Source: Bacillota bacterium (GTDB lineage: Bacteria > Bacillota_G > Limnochordia > DTU010). Taken from it: a DNA stretch of 7,810 bases. The position numbers were made by a program, and so were the translations under genes. The notes under the pieces were generated by a model. The model had not been told where the DNA came from, did no database searches, and worked only from the letters and a program-made list of their open reading frames with translations. This document shows, piece after piece, positions 1-6,906 of this stretch. The DNA is taken from the NCBI GenBank assembly GCA_012799255.1, contig JAAZLQ010000173.1, forward strand, positions 1-7,810. The letters run 5' to 3'. Position 1 is the first letter of the stretch; each line of letters starts with the position of its first letter.

Positions 1-705
1 CAAGAGGGCATATGTACTTAATGCACCAGCAAAGTCCATACCCCTTTGGAACATGCCGATGGCAAATCCACCTAAAAGGTCAATAATGATAATGATAATA
101 CCAGCAATAGCATCGCCTTTGACGAACTTAGCGGCACCATCCATGGAGCCGTAGAAATCTGCCTCCCGAGCAACTTGAATCCGTCGATGGCGGGCTTCAC
201 TTTCCGTAATTAGCCCAGAGTTCAAATCCGCATCGATACTCATTTGCTTACCAGGCATCGCATCCAAGGTAAAACGGGCTGCAACCTCAGCAACACGCTC
301 TGATCCCTTTGTAATTACGATAAACTGAACTACTACAAGGATTAAGAAGATAACAAAACCAACTACATAGTTTCCGCCAACAACGAAATCCCCAAAGGCT
401 ACGATGATTTTTCCTGGAGAGCCCGTAAGCAAAATGAGGCGGGTAGATGAAACGCTGAGAGCCAACCTAAAAAGGGTGGTAATCAATAGCAAAGACGGGA
501 AAACCGAGATCTCTAGTGCTTCCCGGATGTTCATAGCTATTAACAGAATCAACAAAGAAAGACTTATGTTGACTGCCAACAAAAGGTCCAGAATAAATGG
601 AGGCAAGGGCAAGACCATCATGACCACAACTAGCACTACAGCAAAGACAACAAAGAGCTCGCTAACCCGACCCACACTCCGAGTTGCCAAAATCGATTTG
701 GCCAT
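1..705 (-). CDS. flhA: FlhA, flagellar type III export gate protein (partial, N-terminal 235 residues)
   Basis: FlhA is the large export-gate component; its membrane domain surrounds the FliPQR/FlhB core and its cytoplasmic domain forms a ring that docks export substrates and chaperones. Translating the minus strand from an ATG at 705-703 gives 235 residues open to the window edge; full-length FlhA is about 680-700 residues, so the last membrane helices and the cytoplasmic domain lie outside. Hydrophobic helices are visible at about 17-36, 38-58, 66-84, 112-132 and 200-218. The FHIPEP family signature is clear: [20 protein letters not shown] at 70-89 (with Ser84 where many homologues have Asn) and [15 protein letters not shown] at 150-164, followed by EARHRR. 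The start is supported by GGAAGGTG at 718-711, five bases upstream. The gene follows flhB by 26 bases. Confidence 0.96.
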   Translation of the reverse strand, partial: MAKSILATRSVGRVSELFVVFAVVLVVVMMVLPLPPFILDLLLAVNISLSLLILLIAMNIREALEISVFPSLLLITTLFRLALSVSSTRLILLTGSPGKIIVAFGDFVVGGNYVVGFVIFLILVVVQFIVITKGSERVAEVAARFTLDAMPGKQMSIDADLNSGLITESEARHRRIQVAREADFYGSMDGAAKFVKGDAIAGIIIIIIDLLGGFAIGMFQRGMDFAGALSTYALL

Positions 706-710
706 CTGCC

Positions 711-718
711 CACCTTCC
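711..718 (-). promoter_or_regulatory. flhA ribosome binding site
   Basis: Read on the minus strand, GGAAGGTG stands five bases before the ATG at 705-703. It fixes the flhA start in the 26-base flhB-flhA gap. Confidence 0.75.
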
Positions 719-731
719 TTTCTACGATGAT

Positions 732-1817
732 TTATACTGTTTTCTTACGTAAACGATAGACAAAAGCCAGCACTTCTGCCACTGCTGGATAGAGATGAGC
801 TGGAATCTCCTGGCCAATTTCACAACTGTCATAAAGAGCCCTGGCAAGTTCACGGTTCTCGACAGTAGTAATACGATGCTTCTTAGCTTCTTCCTTGATC
901 CTTTGCGCAATTAATCCCATACCTTTAGCAACCACCTTAGGTGCCGTCATCTCACCAGGTTTGTAAGTTATGGCAATAGCATAATGGGTGGGGTTGGTAA
1001 TAATCACATCAGCGCTAGGAATAGCTTGCATCATTCGCTGTGTGGCCATTTGACGTTGACGCTGGCGAATCTTAGAGCGGACCAAGGGATCTCCTTCCAT
1101 CTGTTTATACTCTTCCTTGATCTCCTCTTTAGACATCTTTATACTATCTTCAAACTCTCGCCTTTGCCACCAATAGTCTGCAGCTGCAATGATCAATAAA
1201 AACAGGCCAACTTGCATGCCCATCTGATAGATACTATCAACCATCAAACTTGTGCTGTGCTCCAAGTGAAATAGTCCCAGATGAGGTAGCCATTCTAAGT
1301 TGCCGCGCACCAACTTGTAGACTAAATACCCCACAAGACTGACTTTGGCGACAGACTTCAGGAACTCAACTAAGGCACGTTTGGAGAAAATACGCTTAAA
1401 ACCCTCGATCGGATTAATCCGAGAAAACTTCGGCATTAAAGCTTCGTTTGAGGCCTTAAAACCCACTTGCATGACCTGACTGAGAAAAGCAATTACCAAA
1501 AAGCCTAAGAAGATGGGGCCTACTATAAGTCCGAACTTCATCAAAGCAACAAGGAATAAATTGTGCAGACCTAGTGTATCCCCATCCCAAGTAGCCATGT
1601 TTTGAAGGAAGTAATGTACCGTTTCCTTCAGATGTTTTACAATATACGGACCTAAGGCCTTGAGCATCAAAATACCCGTCAAGACTATTAAGGCAGTCCC
1701 TACCTCTCCACTCTTGGCAACTTGTCCTTTTTTCCTAGCCTCTTCCCGACGCTTTGGTGTCGCCGGTTCAGTCTTCTCACCCGCGAAGAGTTGGAGGTTT
1801 ACCCTCAGATCTAACAA
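732..1817 (-). CDS. flhB: FlhB, export gate substrate-specificity switch protein
   Basis: FlhB is an inner-membrane export component whose cytoplasmic domain cleaves itself and switches export from rod/hook to filament substrates. The 361-residue length matches the family. The N-terminus shows the typical [20 protein letters not shown] (7-26), then membrane helices at about 41-58, 86-113, 152-170 and 193-213. The autocleavage motif NPTH is intact at 275-278, preceded by SADVIIT. The C-terminal half carries the conserved ARALYD (325-330), [20 protein letters not shown] (333-352) segments. The start codon is TTG at 1817-1815; it puts the protein at the normal N-terminal length and has a strong AGGGGGGAG four bases upstream. 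It follows the fliR stop with no gap, so the two genes are probably translationally coupled. Confidence 0.98.
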   Translation of the reverse strand: MLDLRVNLQLFAGEKTEPATPKRREEARKKGQVAKSGEVGTALIVLTGILMLKALGPYIVKHLKETVHYFLQNMATWDGDTLGLHNLFLVALMKFGLIVGPIFLGFLVIAFLSQVMQVGFKASNEALMPKFSRINPIEGFKRIFSKRALVEFLKSVAKVSLVGYLVYKLVRGNLEWLPHLGLFHLEHSTSLMVDSIYQMGMQVGLFLLIIAAADYWWQRREFEDSIKMSKEEIKEEYKQMEGDPLVRSKIRQRQRQMATQRMMQAIPSADVIITNPTHYAIAITYKPGEMTAPKVVAKGMGLIAQRIKEEAKKHRITTVENRELARALYDSCEIGQEIPAHLYPAVAEVLAFVYRLRKKTV

Positions 1818-2591
1818 TTAGCTCCCCCCTAGCGCCAGGAGCCCCTGAAAATACTTGAAGAGCAATCCATCAGTGGCAAACATCTGACTAATAATGTGCA
1901 CCAGAGTGGGAAACGTGAAGTAAACAACCACTAAGCCAACGGTGATCTTAATGGGAAAACCCAAGACAAAGACGTTAATTTGCGGTACCGCCCGAATGAT
2001 TATCCCAAGCCCAACATCTGTAAGGAGAATGGTGGCCATGGCCGGCAGGGCTATTTGAATACCAATGATAAACATCTGTTTCACCAAGTCCATCATTAAC
2101 CAAAAGCTTGGTTCCAAACGGATAATATTGCCAAAGGGAATTACTTCGAATGAGTGGGCAACTGCTTGAATCAGCCATAAATGTCCATCCAGCGCAAAAA
2201 ATACTAATACCGCGACCACATGATAAAACTGTGAAAAAACGGGAACTTGCCCGCCAAGAGCCGGATCGAAAACTGAGGCCATACCAAAGCCAAGGGGCGT
2301 ATCCACATAGTGACCGGCAAAACTCAAAATTGCAAAAACCAAAATAACGGCTAAGGCAAGTACGAGTCCCACCGCAACCTCTTGCATAGCTAGTAAGGCT
2401 AACGATGACAATGCTTCAATGTTCCAACTAGGATCAAGCGGCGGTAAGGTAATCAACGAGCAAAGGGAAGCAAAGCCTACTTTGACCAAAACGGGTACAT
2501 TTCGCATATTAAAAATGGGCACCACAGCCAAAAAAGTGCCTAAACGAATAAACGCTAAGGAGAAGCGGACGAAATCAAGTACGGATATCAA
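1818..2591 (-). CDS. fliR: FliR, flagellar export gate membrane protein
   Basis: FliR is a polytopic membrane protein that, with FliP and FliQ, forms the helical core of the flagellar export gate. The 257-residue length is normal for the family. About six hydrophobic segments are visible (roughly 8-26, 36-50, 62-92, 121-143, 170-195, 206-232). Family landmarks are VDTPLGFGMASVFDP at 96-110 and PQINVFVLGFPIKI at 203-216, the most conserved stretch of FliR. The start is TTG at 2591-2589, preceded at eight bases by a very strong AGGAGGGAGGG; no ATG in frame gives a better N-terminus. It lies 17 bases after fliQ and directly abuts flhB. The product is separate from FlhB, although some clostridia have a FliR-FlhB fusion. 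Confidence 0.97.
   Translation of the reverse strand: MISVLDFVRFSLAFIRLGTFLAVVPIFNMRNVPVLVKVGFASLCSLITLPPLDPSWNIEALSSLALLAMQEVAVGLVLALAVILVFAILSFAGHYVDTPLGFGMASVFDPALGGQVPVFSQFYHVVAVLVFFALDGHLWLIQAVAHSFEVIPFGNIIRLEPSFWLMMDLVKQMFIIGIQIALPAMATILLTDVGLGIIIRAVPQINVFVLGFPIKITVGLVVVYFTFPTLVHIISQMFATDGLLFKYFQGLLALGGS
1822..1830 (-). promoter_or_regulatory. flhB ribosome binding site
   Basis: AGGGGGGAG on the minus strand lies inside the last codons of fliR, four bases before the TTG start of flhB. It supports the non-ATG start and coupling to fliR translation. Confidence 0.75.
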
Positions 2592-2599
2592 TTTCGCAG

Positions 2600-2610
2600 C
2601 CCTCCCTCCT
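2600..2610 (-). promoter_or_regulatory. fliR ribosome binding site
   Basis: AGGAGGGAGGG on the minus strand ends eight bases before the TTG start. It overlaps the fliQ stop codon and decides in favour of the TTG start. Confidence 0.8.
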
Positions 2611-2878
2611 ACCTGATATAAGATGGCAAGTCACTTAAGAGACGTTCAGCGAAGTCGACCAACACCCGAATCATCCAAGGACCAAAAATAACGATGGAAG
2701 CCAAAACTGCAACGATCTTTGGAATAAAGGTGAGAGTCTGCTCTTGAATTTGGGTTGTTGCCTGAAAAATACTCACCAACAGACCGACCAGCATGCCAAT
2801 GCCTAGAGCCGGTCCAGCCACTAGTAATATCGTTAAGACTGCGTCCCGAGCTATACTGACAATAGCTAGATCAGTCAC
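2609..2878 (-). CDS. fliQ: FliQ, flagellar export gate small membrane protein
   Basis: FliQ is a two-helix protein that packs in several copies around FliP and FliR in the export gate. The 89-residue length is exactly typical. The first membrane hairpin helix is at about 14-37 (ILLVAGPALGIGMLVGLLVS) and the second at about 48-70, with the conserved QATTQIQEQTLTFIPKI at 39-55 between and into the second helix. The start is GTG at 2878-2876; GGTGA at 2888-2884, five bases upstream, matches the part of the anti-Shine-Dalgarno tail beyond AGGA. An ATG slightly upstream reaches a stop after two codons and is excluded. Fourteen bases separate it from fliP. Confidence 0.97.
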   Translation of the reverse strand: MTDLAIVSIARDAVLTILLVAGPALGIGMLVGLLVSIFQATTQIQEQTLTFIPKIVAVLASIVIFGPWMIRVLVDFAERLLSDLPSYIR

Positions 2879-2892
2879 TTAGTTCACCATCC

Positions 2893-3591
2893 TCACGAGA
2901 AACTCATTAACAAAGAACGTACAACAAGATGCCACCCATCAACAAGTATAAAGAGTAAGATCTTAAAGGGAAGTGAAATCATGATTGGCGGCAACATCAT
3001 CATTCCCATGCCCATCAAGGTGGAAGCCACCACCATATCAATGACTAAGAAAGGTATAAAAATAATAAAGCCCAACTGAAATGCTGTTTTTAGCTCAGAG
3101 ATCACAAAAGCAGGAATCAAGGTTAAGGTATCAATATCCTCTGGCGTTTGCGGACGCTCATCTCCCCGCAAGGCCACAAACATCTCCAAATCCTTCTCCC
3201 GCGTATTGTTAAGCATAAATTCTCGAATTGGATCTAGCCCAACTTCCCACATTTCCTCTAAGGCCAATTCACCCTGGAAGTAAGGAAGTAGCGCGTCATT
3301 ATACACCGAACCAAAAACGGGAGCCATAATGAATGCGGTCAAAAACAAGGCGAGTCCTATCAGAACTTGGTTGGGTGGAACTTGGTTGGTACCAACGGCG
3401 TTACGGATGAGGGAAAGTACGATAACAGTCCGGGTGAACGAAGTCATGAGGGTTAGAATGGCTGGGGCCAAGGTTAGGATTGTCAACAATAATAGCACTT
3501 GCAGGCTAACGGCCACATCACCAGGTCCTTCTGCAATCCCGATGCCAATATCAATACTGGGAAATGGAATTGTGGTCTGTAAAAACCCCAT
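2893..3591 (-). CDS. fliP: FliP, flagellar export gate channel protein
   Basis: FliP forms the pentameric core of the export gate with FliR and FliQ in the inner membrane at the basal body centre. The 232-residue protein shows the strongly conserved TSFTRTVIVLSLIRNAVGTN (50-69), then PPNQVLIGLALFLTAFIMAP (72-91), and the C-terminal block beginning PAFVISELKTAFQLGFIIFI at 160 and ending LPFKILLFILVDGW (207-220). Four hydrophobic helices are present. The first 25 residues are not a typical cleavable signal peptide, unlike enterobacterial FliP but like Bacillus-type FliP as I recall it. The ATG overlaps the fliO stop in the sequence TAATG, and GAGGAGGT lies in the end of fliO, so translation is very likely coupled to fliO. 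Confidence 0.98.
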   Translation of the reverse strand: MGFLQTTIPFPSIDIGIGIAEGPGDVAVSLQVLLLLTILTLAPAILTLMTSFTRTVIVLSLIRNAVGTNQVPPNQVLIGLALFLTAFIMAPVFGSVYNDALLPYFQGELALEEMWEVGLDPIREFMLNNTREKDLEMFVALRGDERPQTPEDIDTLTLIPAFVISELKTAFQLGFIIFIPFLVIDMVVASTLMGMGMMMLPPIMISLPFKILLFILVDGWHLVVRSLLMSFS

Positions 3592-3869
3592 TACTCGGTA
3601 ACCTCCTCACTAGTGTGCTGTGAATTAAGCTGCGCATCTAAGACAGTTATACCCTGGCCAGTTACACCAAGTAACAAGCGTTTTTCTTCCCACTCCACAA
3701 CGTAGAGGGCCCGGTTGGAACCTAAGGAAAGGGCTTCCTTAACTTTTAAAGATTTCCCGCTTCCAGCTTGCTTTCTCCCATACCACCGAGTAGCGTAAAT
3801 TGCGGCTGGAATAGTAAGCCCGAGAGCAAGAACGACACGGAATAATCCCCAAATCATGGTCTTATCCAT
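3591..3869 (-). CDS. fliO: FliO (FliZ-type), export gate assembly factor
   Basis: FliO is a small single-pass membrane protein that helps FliP assemble into the export gate and is not itself in the finished channel. The 92-residue product has one membrane helix at about 5-27, then a basic patch (RWYGRKQ, 28-34) and a short beta-rich cytoplasmic domain with KVKEALSLGSNRALYVVEW (42-60) and LLLGVTGQGITVL (65-77), which is the FliO family pattern. It is short compared with Bacillus FliO of about 200 residues and lacks that protein's signal peptide and long extracytoplasmic region. Position between the switch gene and fliP supports the name. The ribosome binding site is weak; the start is nine bases after the upstream stop, suggesting reinitiation. 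An alternative start is Met5. Confidence 0.9.
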   Translation of the reverse strand: MDKTMIWGLFRVVLALGLTIPAAIYATRWYGRKQAGSGKSLKVKEALSLGSNRALYVVEWEEKRLLLGVTGQGITVLDAQLNSQHTSEEVTE

Positions 3870-3878
3870 TTCTCAGCT

Positions 3879-4805
3879 TCACTCCCGAAGCCTTTGGGAT
3901 TTAGGCAAGATTTCTAGAATCCTGACACCGAAATTCTCTTCCAAAACCACCACTTCTCCCTTGGCGGTGGGGTTGTTATTGATGTAAACATCAACCGGTT
4001 CTCCTGCGTGACGCTCTAAACGAATTACGGATTGCTTCTTTAACTCGAGAATTTCATTTAATGTTAATGTCGTATGGCCCAACTCAACTGTCACCAATAA
4101 ATCAATATCTTCTAGTAGATTGATCTCCTGCTCTTTCTCTAACAGAGGAAGCTCGTCGATCGGCGTAAACACAGCCTTGGTAACTGGTGATGTCGGTCCT
4201 TTCAGAAGTTTACTGCCCATTGATGCCCTCCCTTGACTGCTTGGTTTGGATCCTGTTGCTATACGCTTGGCAAGTGGTTCGAACTTGTCCAAATCCGGAA
4301 CAACTACGCAAAACTCCAACCCTCGACCTCCATACAACAACAAGTTACGAACAAGGTACGTTCTAGCTCCTTTAGCTGGCAACGAAAATAACCCTAAGTC
4401 CACCTCTTGAGCCTGGTAAACTATATAGGGTACTCCAACCAATTCGGCCATGTGCGAAACCCAGTTTTGACCCATCATCTGTGCTGTTTCAAGTGGAGAT
4501 GCTCCTAAACGTTGTGCTAAAACCTGTGCATCGGCAAGGGACATGACAAAGACTAGCTCCTGACCATCCACGTCTGCCGCCACAACAACTGCATTTTGCG
4601 CAATACTCTCCGCCAAGCCCTTCTTGAGACGTTCAAAGTAGGGGCCCTCTAACTCCATTTGCCCTGGCGATAGACCACTAATCCATGTTGCTGTAGAACC
4701 AGCCGCAGCAGAAAAAAGATTCAGTAGGCCATCCGAAGGAGACTGGGAACTATTTGAATGTAGTAAAGCTTCTATTTCGCCTTGGGATAGGATCGAGCTT
4801 TTCAT
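3879..4805 (-). CDS. fliY: Flagellar motor switch protein, FliN/FliY type with FliM-like N-terminus
   Basis: This 308-residue protein is part of the C-ring that sets rotation direction and receives torque from the stators. Three parts are visible. First, LSQGEIEALL at 6-15 matches the N-terminal CheY-P-binding motif shared by FliM and FliY. Second, residues about 26-180 resemble a CheC-like two-repeat domain (LLNLFSAAAGSTATWISGL, 27-45; ETAQMMGQNWVSHMAELVGV, 106-125), but the E-x-x-N phosphatase positions seem replaced. Third, a SpoA/FliN domain at about 228-300 contains VTVELGHTTLTLNEIL and GEPVDVYINN, then KGEVVVLEENFGVRILEIL. The C-terminus is FliN-like rather than FliM-like. The start at 4805 has AAAGGAG at a five-base distance and puts the motif at the N-terminus. 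No fliM or cheY lies beside it. The choice between fliN and fliY as a name is uncertain. Confidence 0.88.
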   Translation of the reverse strand: MKSSILSQGEIEALLHSNSSQSPSDGLLNLFSAAAGSTATWISGLSPGQMELEGPYFERLKKGLAESIAQNAVVVAADVDGQELVFVMSLADAQVLAQRLGASPLETAQMMGQNWVSHMAELVGVPYIVYQAQEVDLGLFSLPAKGARTYLVRNLLLYGGRGLEFCVVVPDLDKFEPLAKRIATGSKPSSQGRASMGSKLLKGPTSPVTKAVFTPIDELPLLEKEQEINLLEDIDLLVTVELGHTTLTLNEILELKKQSVIRLERHAGEPVDVYINNNPTAKGEVVVLEENFGVRILEILPKSQRLRE

Positions 4806-4810
4806 GGGAA

Positions 4811-4817
4811 CTCCTTT
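4811..4817 (-). promoter_or_regulatory. Ribosome binding site deciding the fliN/fliY start
   Basis: AAAGGAG on the minus strand, five bases before the ATG at 4805-4803. It favours this start over an in-frame ATG at 4847 that would lie inside fliL. Confidence 0.8.
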
Positions 4818-4827
4818 CTTAGCTTGG

Positions 4828-5292
4828 CTACTGAACAATGAGGTCAATGAAGAAAACGTTCGTCACTTCGCCTCTGGTGATAAACTCATTTACTGCTGTC
4901 AGAATGTCAAAACGTAGTACTTCCATACCCTTTTCAGTACTTAGCTCCTCGGCTGTCCGTGAACGCAGCAAACTGATCAGTTGATCCCGAATCTGGGGTT
5001 GTCTGTTTTCTAACTCAGTAACTACCTTCTTGTCACTGGCTTCCAAGACAATCTCAGTACGAATAAAACGGCGTTGATTACTTGTGGATGCAAGATTGAG
5101 AGTGAACTCTCCCACAGGGTATGTAGGTCCCATTTCCTTTTTTGCAGTTGCTACTTCTCTACCAACAGCTGCCTGCGAACTGCTTCCACGAAAGATTAAG
5201 TATGTGGCAAAGGCGCTTCCTACAGTTGCGATGATTACAAAGGCCACCGCGGCAATAATTAATTTGGCATCCACTTCTACTTTCTTTGCCAT
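4828..5292 (-). CDS. fliL: FliL, stator-associated basal body protein
   Basis: FliL is a single-pass inner-membrane protein that surrounds or supports the MotA/MotB stator units. The 154-residue product has a short cytoplasmic N-terminus with basic and acidic residues, one membrane helix at about 9-34, a linker rich in Ser/Ala, and the periplasmic-side FliL domain: GPTYPVGEFTLNLA (55-68), RRFIRTEIVLEA (74-85), IRDQLISLLRSRTAEEL (101-117) and a C-terminal NVFFIDLIVQ. Length and C-terminus are normal. The ATG at 5292 has AGGGGAGGT about seven bases upstream, overlapping the motB stop; the gap to motB is 14 bases. Placement directly after motAB fits its stator role. Confidence 0.96.
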   Translation of the reverse strand: MAKKVEVDAKLIIAAVAFVIIATVGSAFATYLIFRGSSSQAAVGREVATAKKEMGPTYPVGEFTLNLASTSNQRRFIRTEIVLEASDKKVVTELENRQPQIRDQLISLLRSRTAEELSTEKGMEVLRFDILTAVNEFITRGEVTNVFFIDLIVQ

Positions 5293-5306
5293 TGCTCTAC
5301 CTCCCC

Positions 5307-6017
5307 TTAATTAGGCTCATAGTCCCACAGATCAATGTTTAGAATCACTATATCCACCCGGCGGTTCATAGCACGATTAGCGGCAGTATCGTTCGGGCGA
5401 ATCGGTCGATACTCAGAATATCCTGCTGCTGATAATTGATTGGGATCAAATCCCTGCTCTTCAACAAGGTAGCGAATTACATTGGTAGCTCGATGAACAC
5501 TTAACTCCCAGTTAGAAGGAAAACGACTGGTTCTAATCGGCCAATCATCTGTATGCCCTTCTACCCGCAAAGGATTTGGTACATTTTTCAGTGTTTCAGC
5601 TATCCTGCGTAAAGTAGCCAACGCCTCTGGTTTAAGTTCCGCTTCGCCGAGGTCAAAAAACACTTGTTCGGCAAAACGTACAATCAGACCACGCTCTTGT
5701 AACTCCAGCTCAACGCCTTTGATCCCTTCGATTTGAATTAGCTCGCTCAGTTCATGATAGAGGCTTTCTAGTTGCTGTTGCCCTACCTCTGAAAAATCGA
5801 AAGAAAACGGTCCTGGATCTTCAAGTAAGCTTTGCCCCTCATTGAAAACTCCTAAATAGTTTTGGAAAGCGTTTATTATTGAGCTAAACTTCCCCTCGTC
5901 CACAGATGAAAAAGCAAAGAGTAATACAAAGAAGGCCAGTAGCAAGGTTACCATGTCAGAATATGTGGTTAGCCAGGACGCGGAGTTTCCAGACTCTCGA
6001 TGGGGCCTTCTACGCAT
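5307..6017 (-). CDS. motB: MotB, stator protein with peptidoglycan-binding domain
   Basis: MotB forms the ion-conducting stator with MotA and anchors it to the cell wall. The 236-residue protein has a basic N-terminus, one membrane helix at about 22-38 and the ion-binding Asp21 in WLTTYSDMVTLLLAFFVLLF (15-34). A plug/linker region follows at 39-110. The C-terminal OmpA-like domain has FFDLGEAELKPEA (120-132), VEGHTDDWPI (152-161), FPSNWELSVHRA (166-177) and NRAMNRRVDIVI (214-225), which are the peptidoglycan-contact motifs. The start overlaps the end of motA by 8 bases, with AAGGGGTG upstream inside motA, so equal or coupled translation is likely. The coupling ion (proton or sodium) cannot be settled from sequence alone. 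Confidence 0.97.
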   Translation of the reverse strand: MRRRPHRESGNSASWLTTYSDMVTLLLAFFVLLFAFSSVDEGKFSSIINAFQNYLGVFNEGQSLLEDPGPFSFDFSEVGQQQLESLYHELSELIQIEGIKGVELELQERGLIVRFAEQVFFDLGEAELKPEALATLRRIAETLKNVPNPLRVEGHTDDWPIRTSRFPSNWELSVHRATNVIRYLVEEQGFDPNQLSAAGYSEYRPIRPNDTAANRAMNRRVDIVILNIDLWDYEPN

Positions 6018-6822
6018 TCATCGTCACCCCTTCAGCCGAGGTTCTATCTCTCGAGCCTGCTCGACCTGAAGCTTGTCTCTCCAGTGGTGATAAGAAGGCT
6101 TTTAACTTCTCTTCTACGATGCGTGGATTCTCACCTGCTTGAATGGACAAGATTCCTTCGATCATCACTTGCTTCATTACAACTTCCTCATCACTCTTGA
6201 TGCGAAGTTTTCCTGCGATGGGAAGAAATATGAGGTTTGAAGCAACAGACCCATAGAGAGTGGTAATAAGGGCAACGGCCATACCCATACCGATTTGGTC
6301 TGGATCATCCAAAGCACCTAACATGGCAATCAATCCAATTAAAGTACCAATCATTCCATAGGCTGGGGCCAATGCACCCATTTGCTCAAAGATTCGTTGA
6401 CCAATACCATGCCGTTCTTCCAGAAAGACTAGCTCAATCTCCAGGATGCTACGGACCAACTCTGCGTCAGTACCGTCAACCACCATCTGGATACCCTTTT
6501 GGAGGAAAGGTTCGTCTATAGCCTGTGCCTTTTCTTCAAGGGCCAACAAACCCTCTCGGCGAGAGGTTTCAGCAAAATCCACAAGTGTATCGATGATACG
6601 GATACTATCATTCGTTTTCTTGGAAAAGGCTACTTTCAGCAGTGGAAACACGCTAAGAACCTGACTCATAGTAAAGTTGATCATGATGGAGGCGAATGTG
6701 CCACCAAATACAATTAGAATACTGGAAAAACTCCAGAACAACATGATGTCTCCTTCCATGATAATGGAGACAATTAATAAAACGACACCGATGATAATTC
6801 CTAACAGTGTTGCCAGATCCAT
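6010..6822 (-). CDS. motA: MotA, stator ion channel and torque protein
   Basis: MotA surrounds MotB in the stator and its cytoplasmic loop pushes on the rotor through FliG. The 270-residue protein has four membrane helices at about 2-22, 29-50, 147-168 and 179-202. The cytoplasmic loop contains the torque-generating charged motif ETSRREGLLALEE (85-97), with Arg88/Arg89 and Glu96 corresponding to the essential Arg and Glu of enteric MotA. The conserved prolines are visible as Pro153 in GALAPAYGMIGTLIGLIAML (149-168) and Pro201 in FLPIAGKL. The C-terminal 35 residues form a charged tail, longer than strictly needed and probably disordered. The start has GGAGT eight bases upstream. The 3' end overlaps motB by 8 bases. 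Confidence 0.97.
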   Translation of the reverse strand: MDLATLLGIIIGVVLLIVSIIMEGDIMLFWSFSSILIVFGGTFASIMINFTMSQVLSVFPLLKVAFSKKTNDSIRIIDTLVDFAETSRREGLLALEEKAQAIDEPFLQKGIQMVVDGTDAELVRSILEIELVFLEERHGIGQRIFEQMGALAPAYGMIGTLIGLIAMLGALDDPDQIGMGMAVALITTLYGSVASNLIFLPIAGKLRIKSDEEVVMKQVMIEGILSIQAGENPRIVEEKLKAFLSPLERQASGRAGSRDRTSAEGVTMNA

Positions 6823-6906
6823 CTGCTCGCACTCCGTTTCCTTGATGGACTAGTGGGGCTGCATTGGCAGCCCCACGGGTTGCTACCCTACCTACTTAAG
6901 TCCAAA
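6823..6906 (-). other. flgE-motA intergenic gap with tandem hairpins
   Basis: This 84-base gap is the largest noncoding stretch in the window. It contains a perfect 10-bp stem with a 4-base loop at 6853-6876 (GTGGGGCTGC pairing with GCAGCCCCAC) and, directly next to it, a 4-bp stem at 6877-6888. On the minus strand the sequence after the big stem is TAGTCCATCAAGG, so there is no T tract and it is not a standard intrinsic terminator; on the plus strand there is none either. GGAGT at 6835-6831 serves motA. I see no convincing promoter. The hairpin could stabilise the 3' end of the upstream transcript, act as a processing site, or slow readthrough into motA. Confidence 0.8.

Noticed and set aside
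404..730. Plus-strand ORF of 108 codons
   Set aside because: It lies opposite the clear flhA coding sequence, has no family likeness and an unlikely, basic, low-quality composition; it is an antisense shadow.
722..910. Minus-strand ORF of 62 codons
   Set aside because: Out-of-frame shadow inside the conserved C-terminus of flhB.
1975..2178. Minus-strand ORF of 67 codons
   Set aside because: Alternative frame inside fliR, which is fully explained by its conserved protein.
3329..3601. Plus-strand ORF of 90 codons
   Set aside because: Antisense to the most conserved part of fliP; no ribosome binding site or recognisable product.
4806..4847. Longer fliN/fliY reading frame starting at 4847
   Set aside because: It would add 14 residues before the family's N-terminal motif and overlap fliL; the ATG at 4805 has the strong AAAGGAG site.
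6853..6876. Intrinsic terminator after flgE
   Set aside because: The stem is excellent but no T tract follows it on either strand, so it is reported as a hairpin of unknown role.
6880..6906. Possible promoter before motA (TTGGAC-like box near the flgE stop)
   Set aside because: No matching -10 element at a suitable distance, and no flagellar sigma-28 type consensus in the gap.
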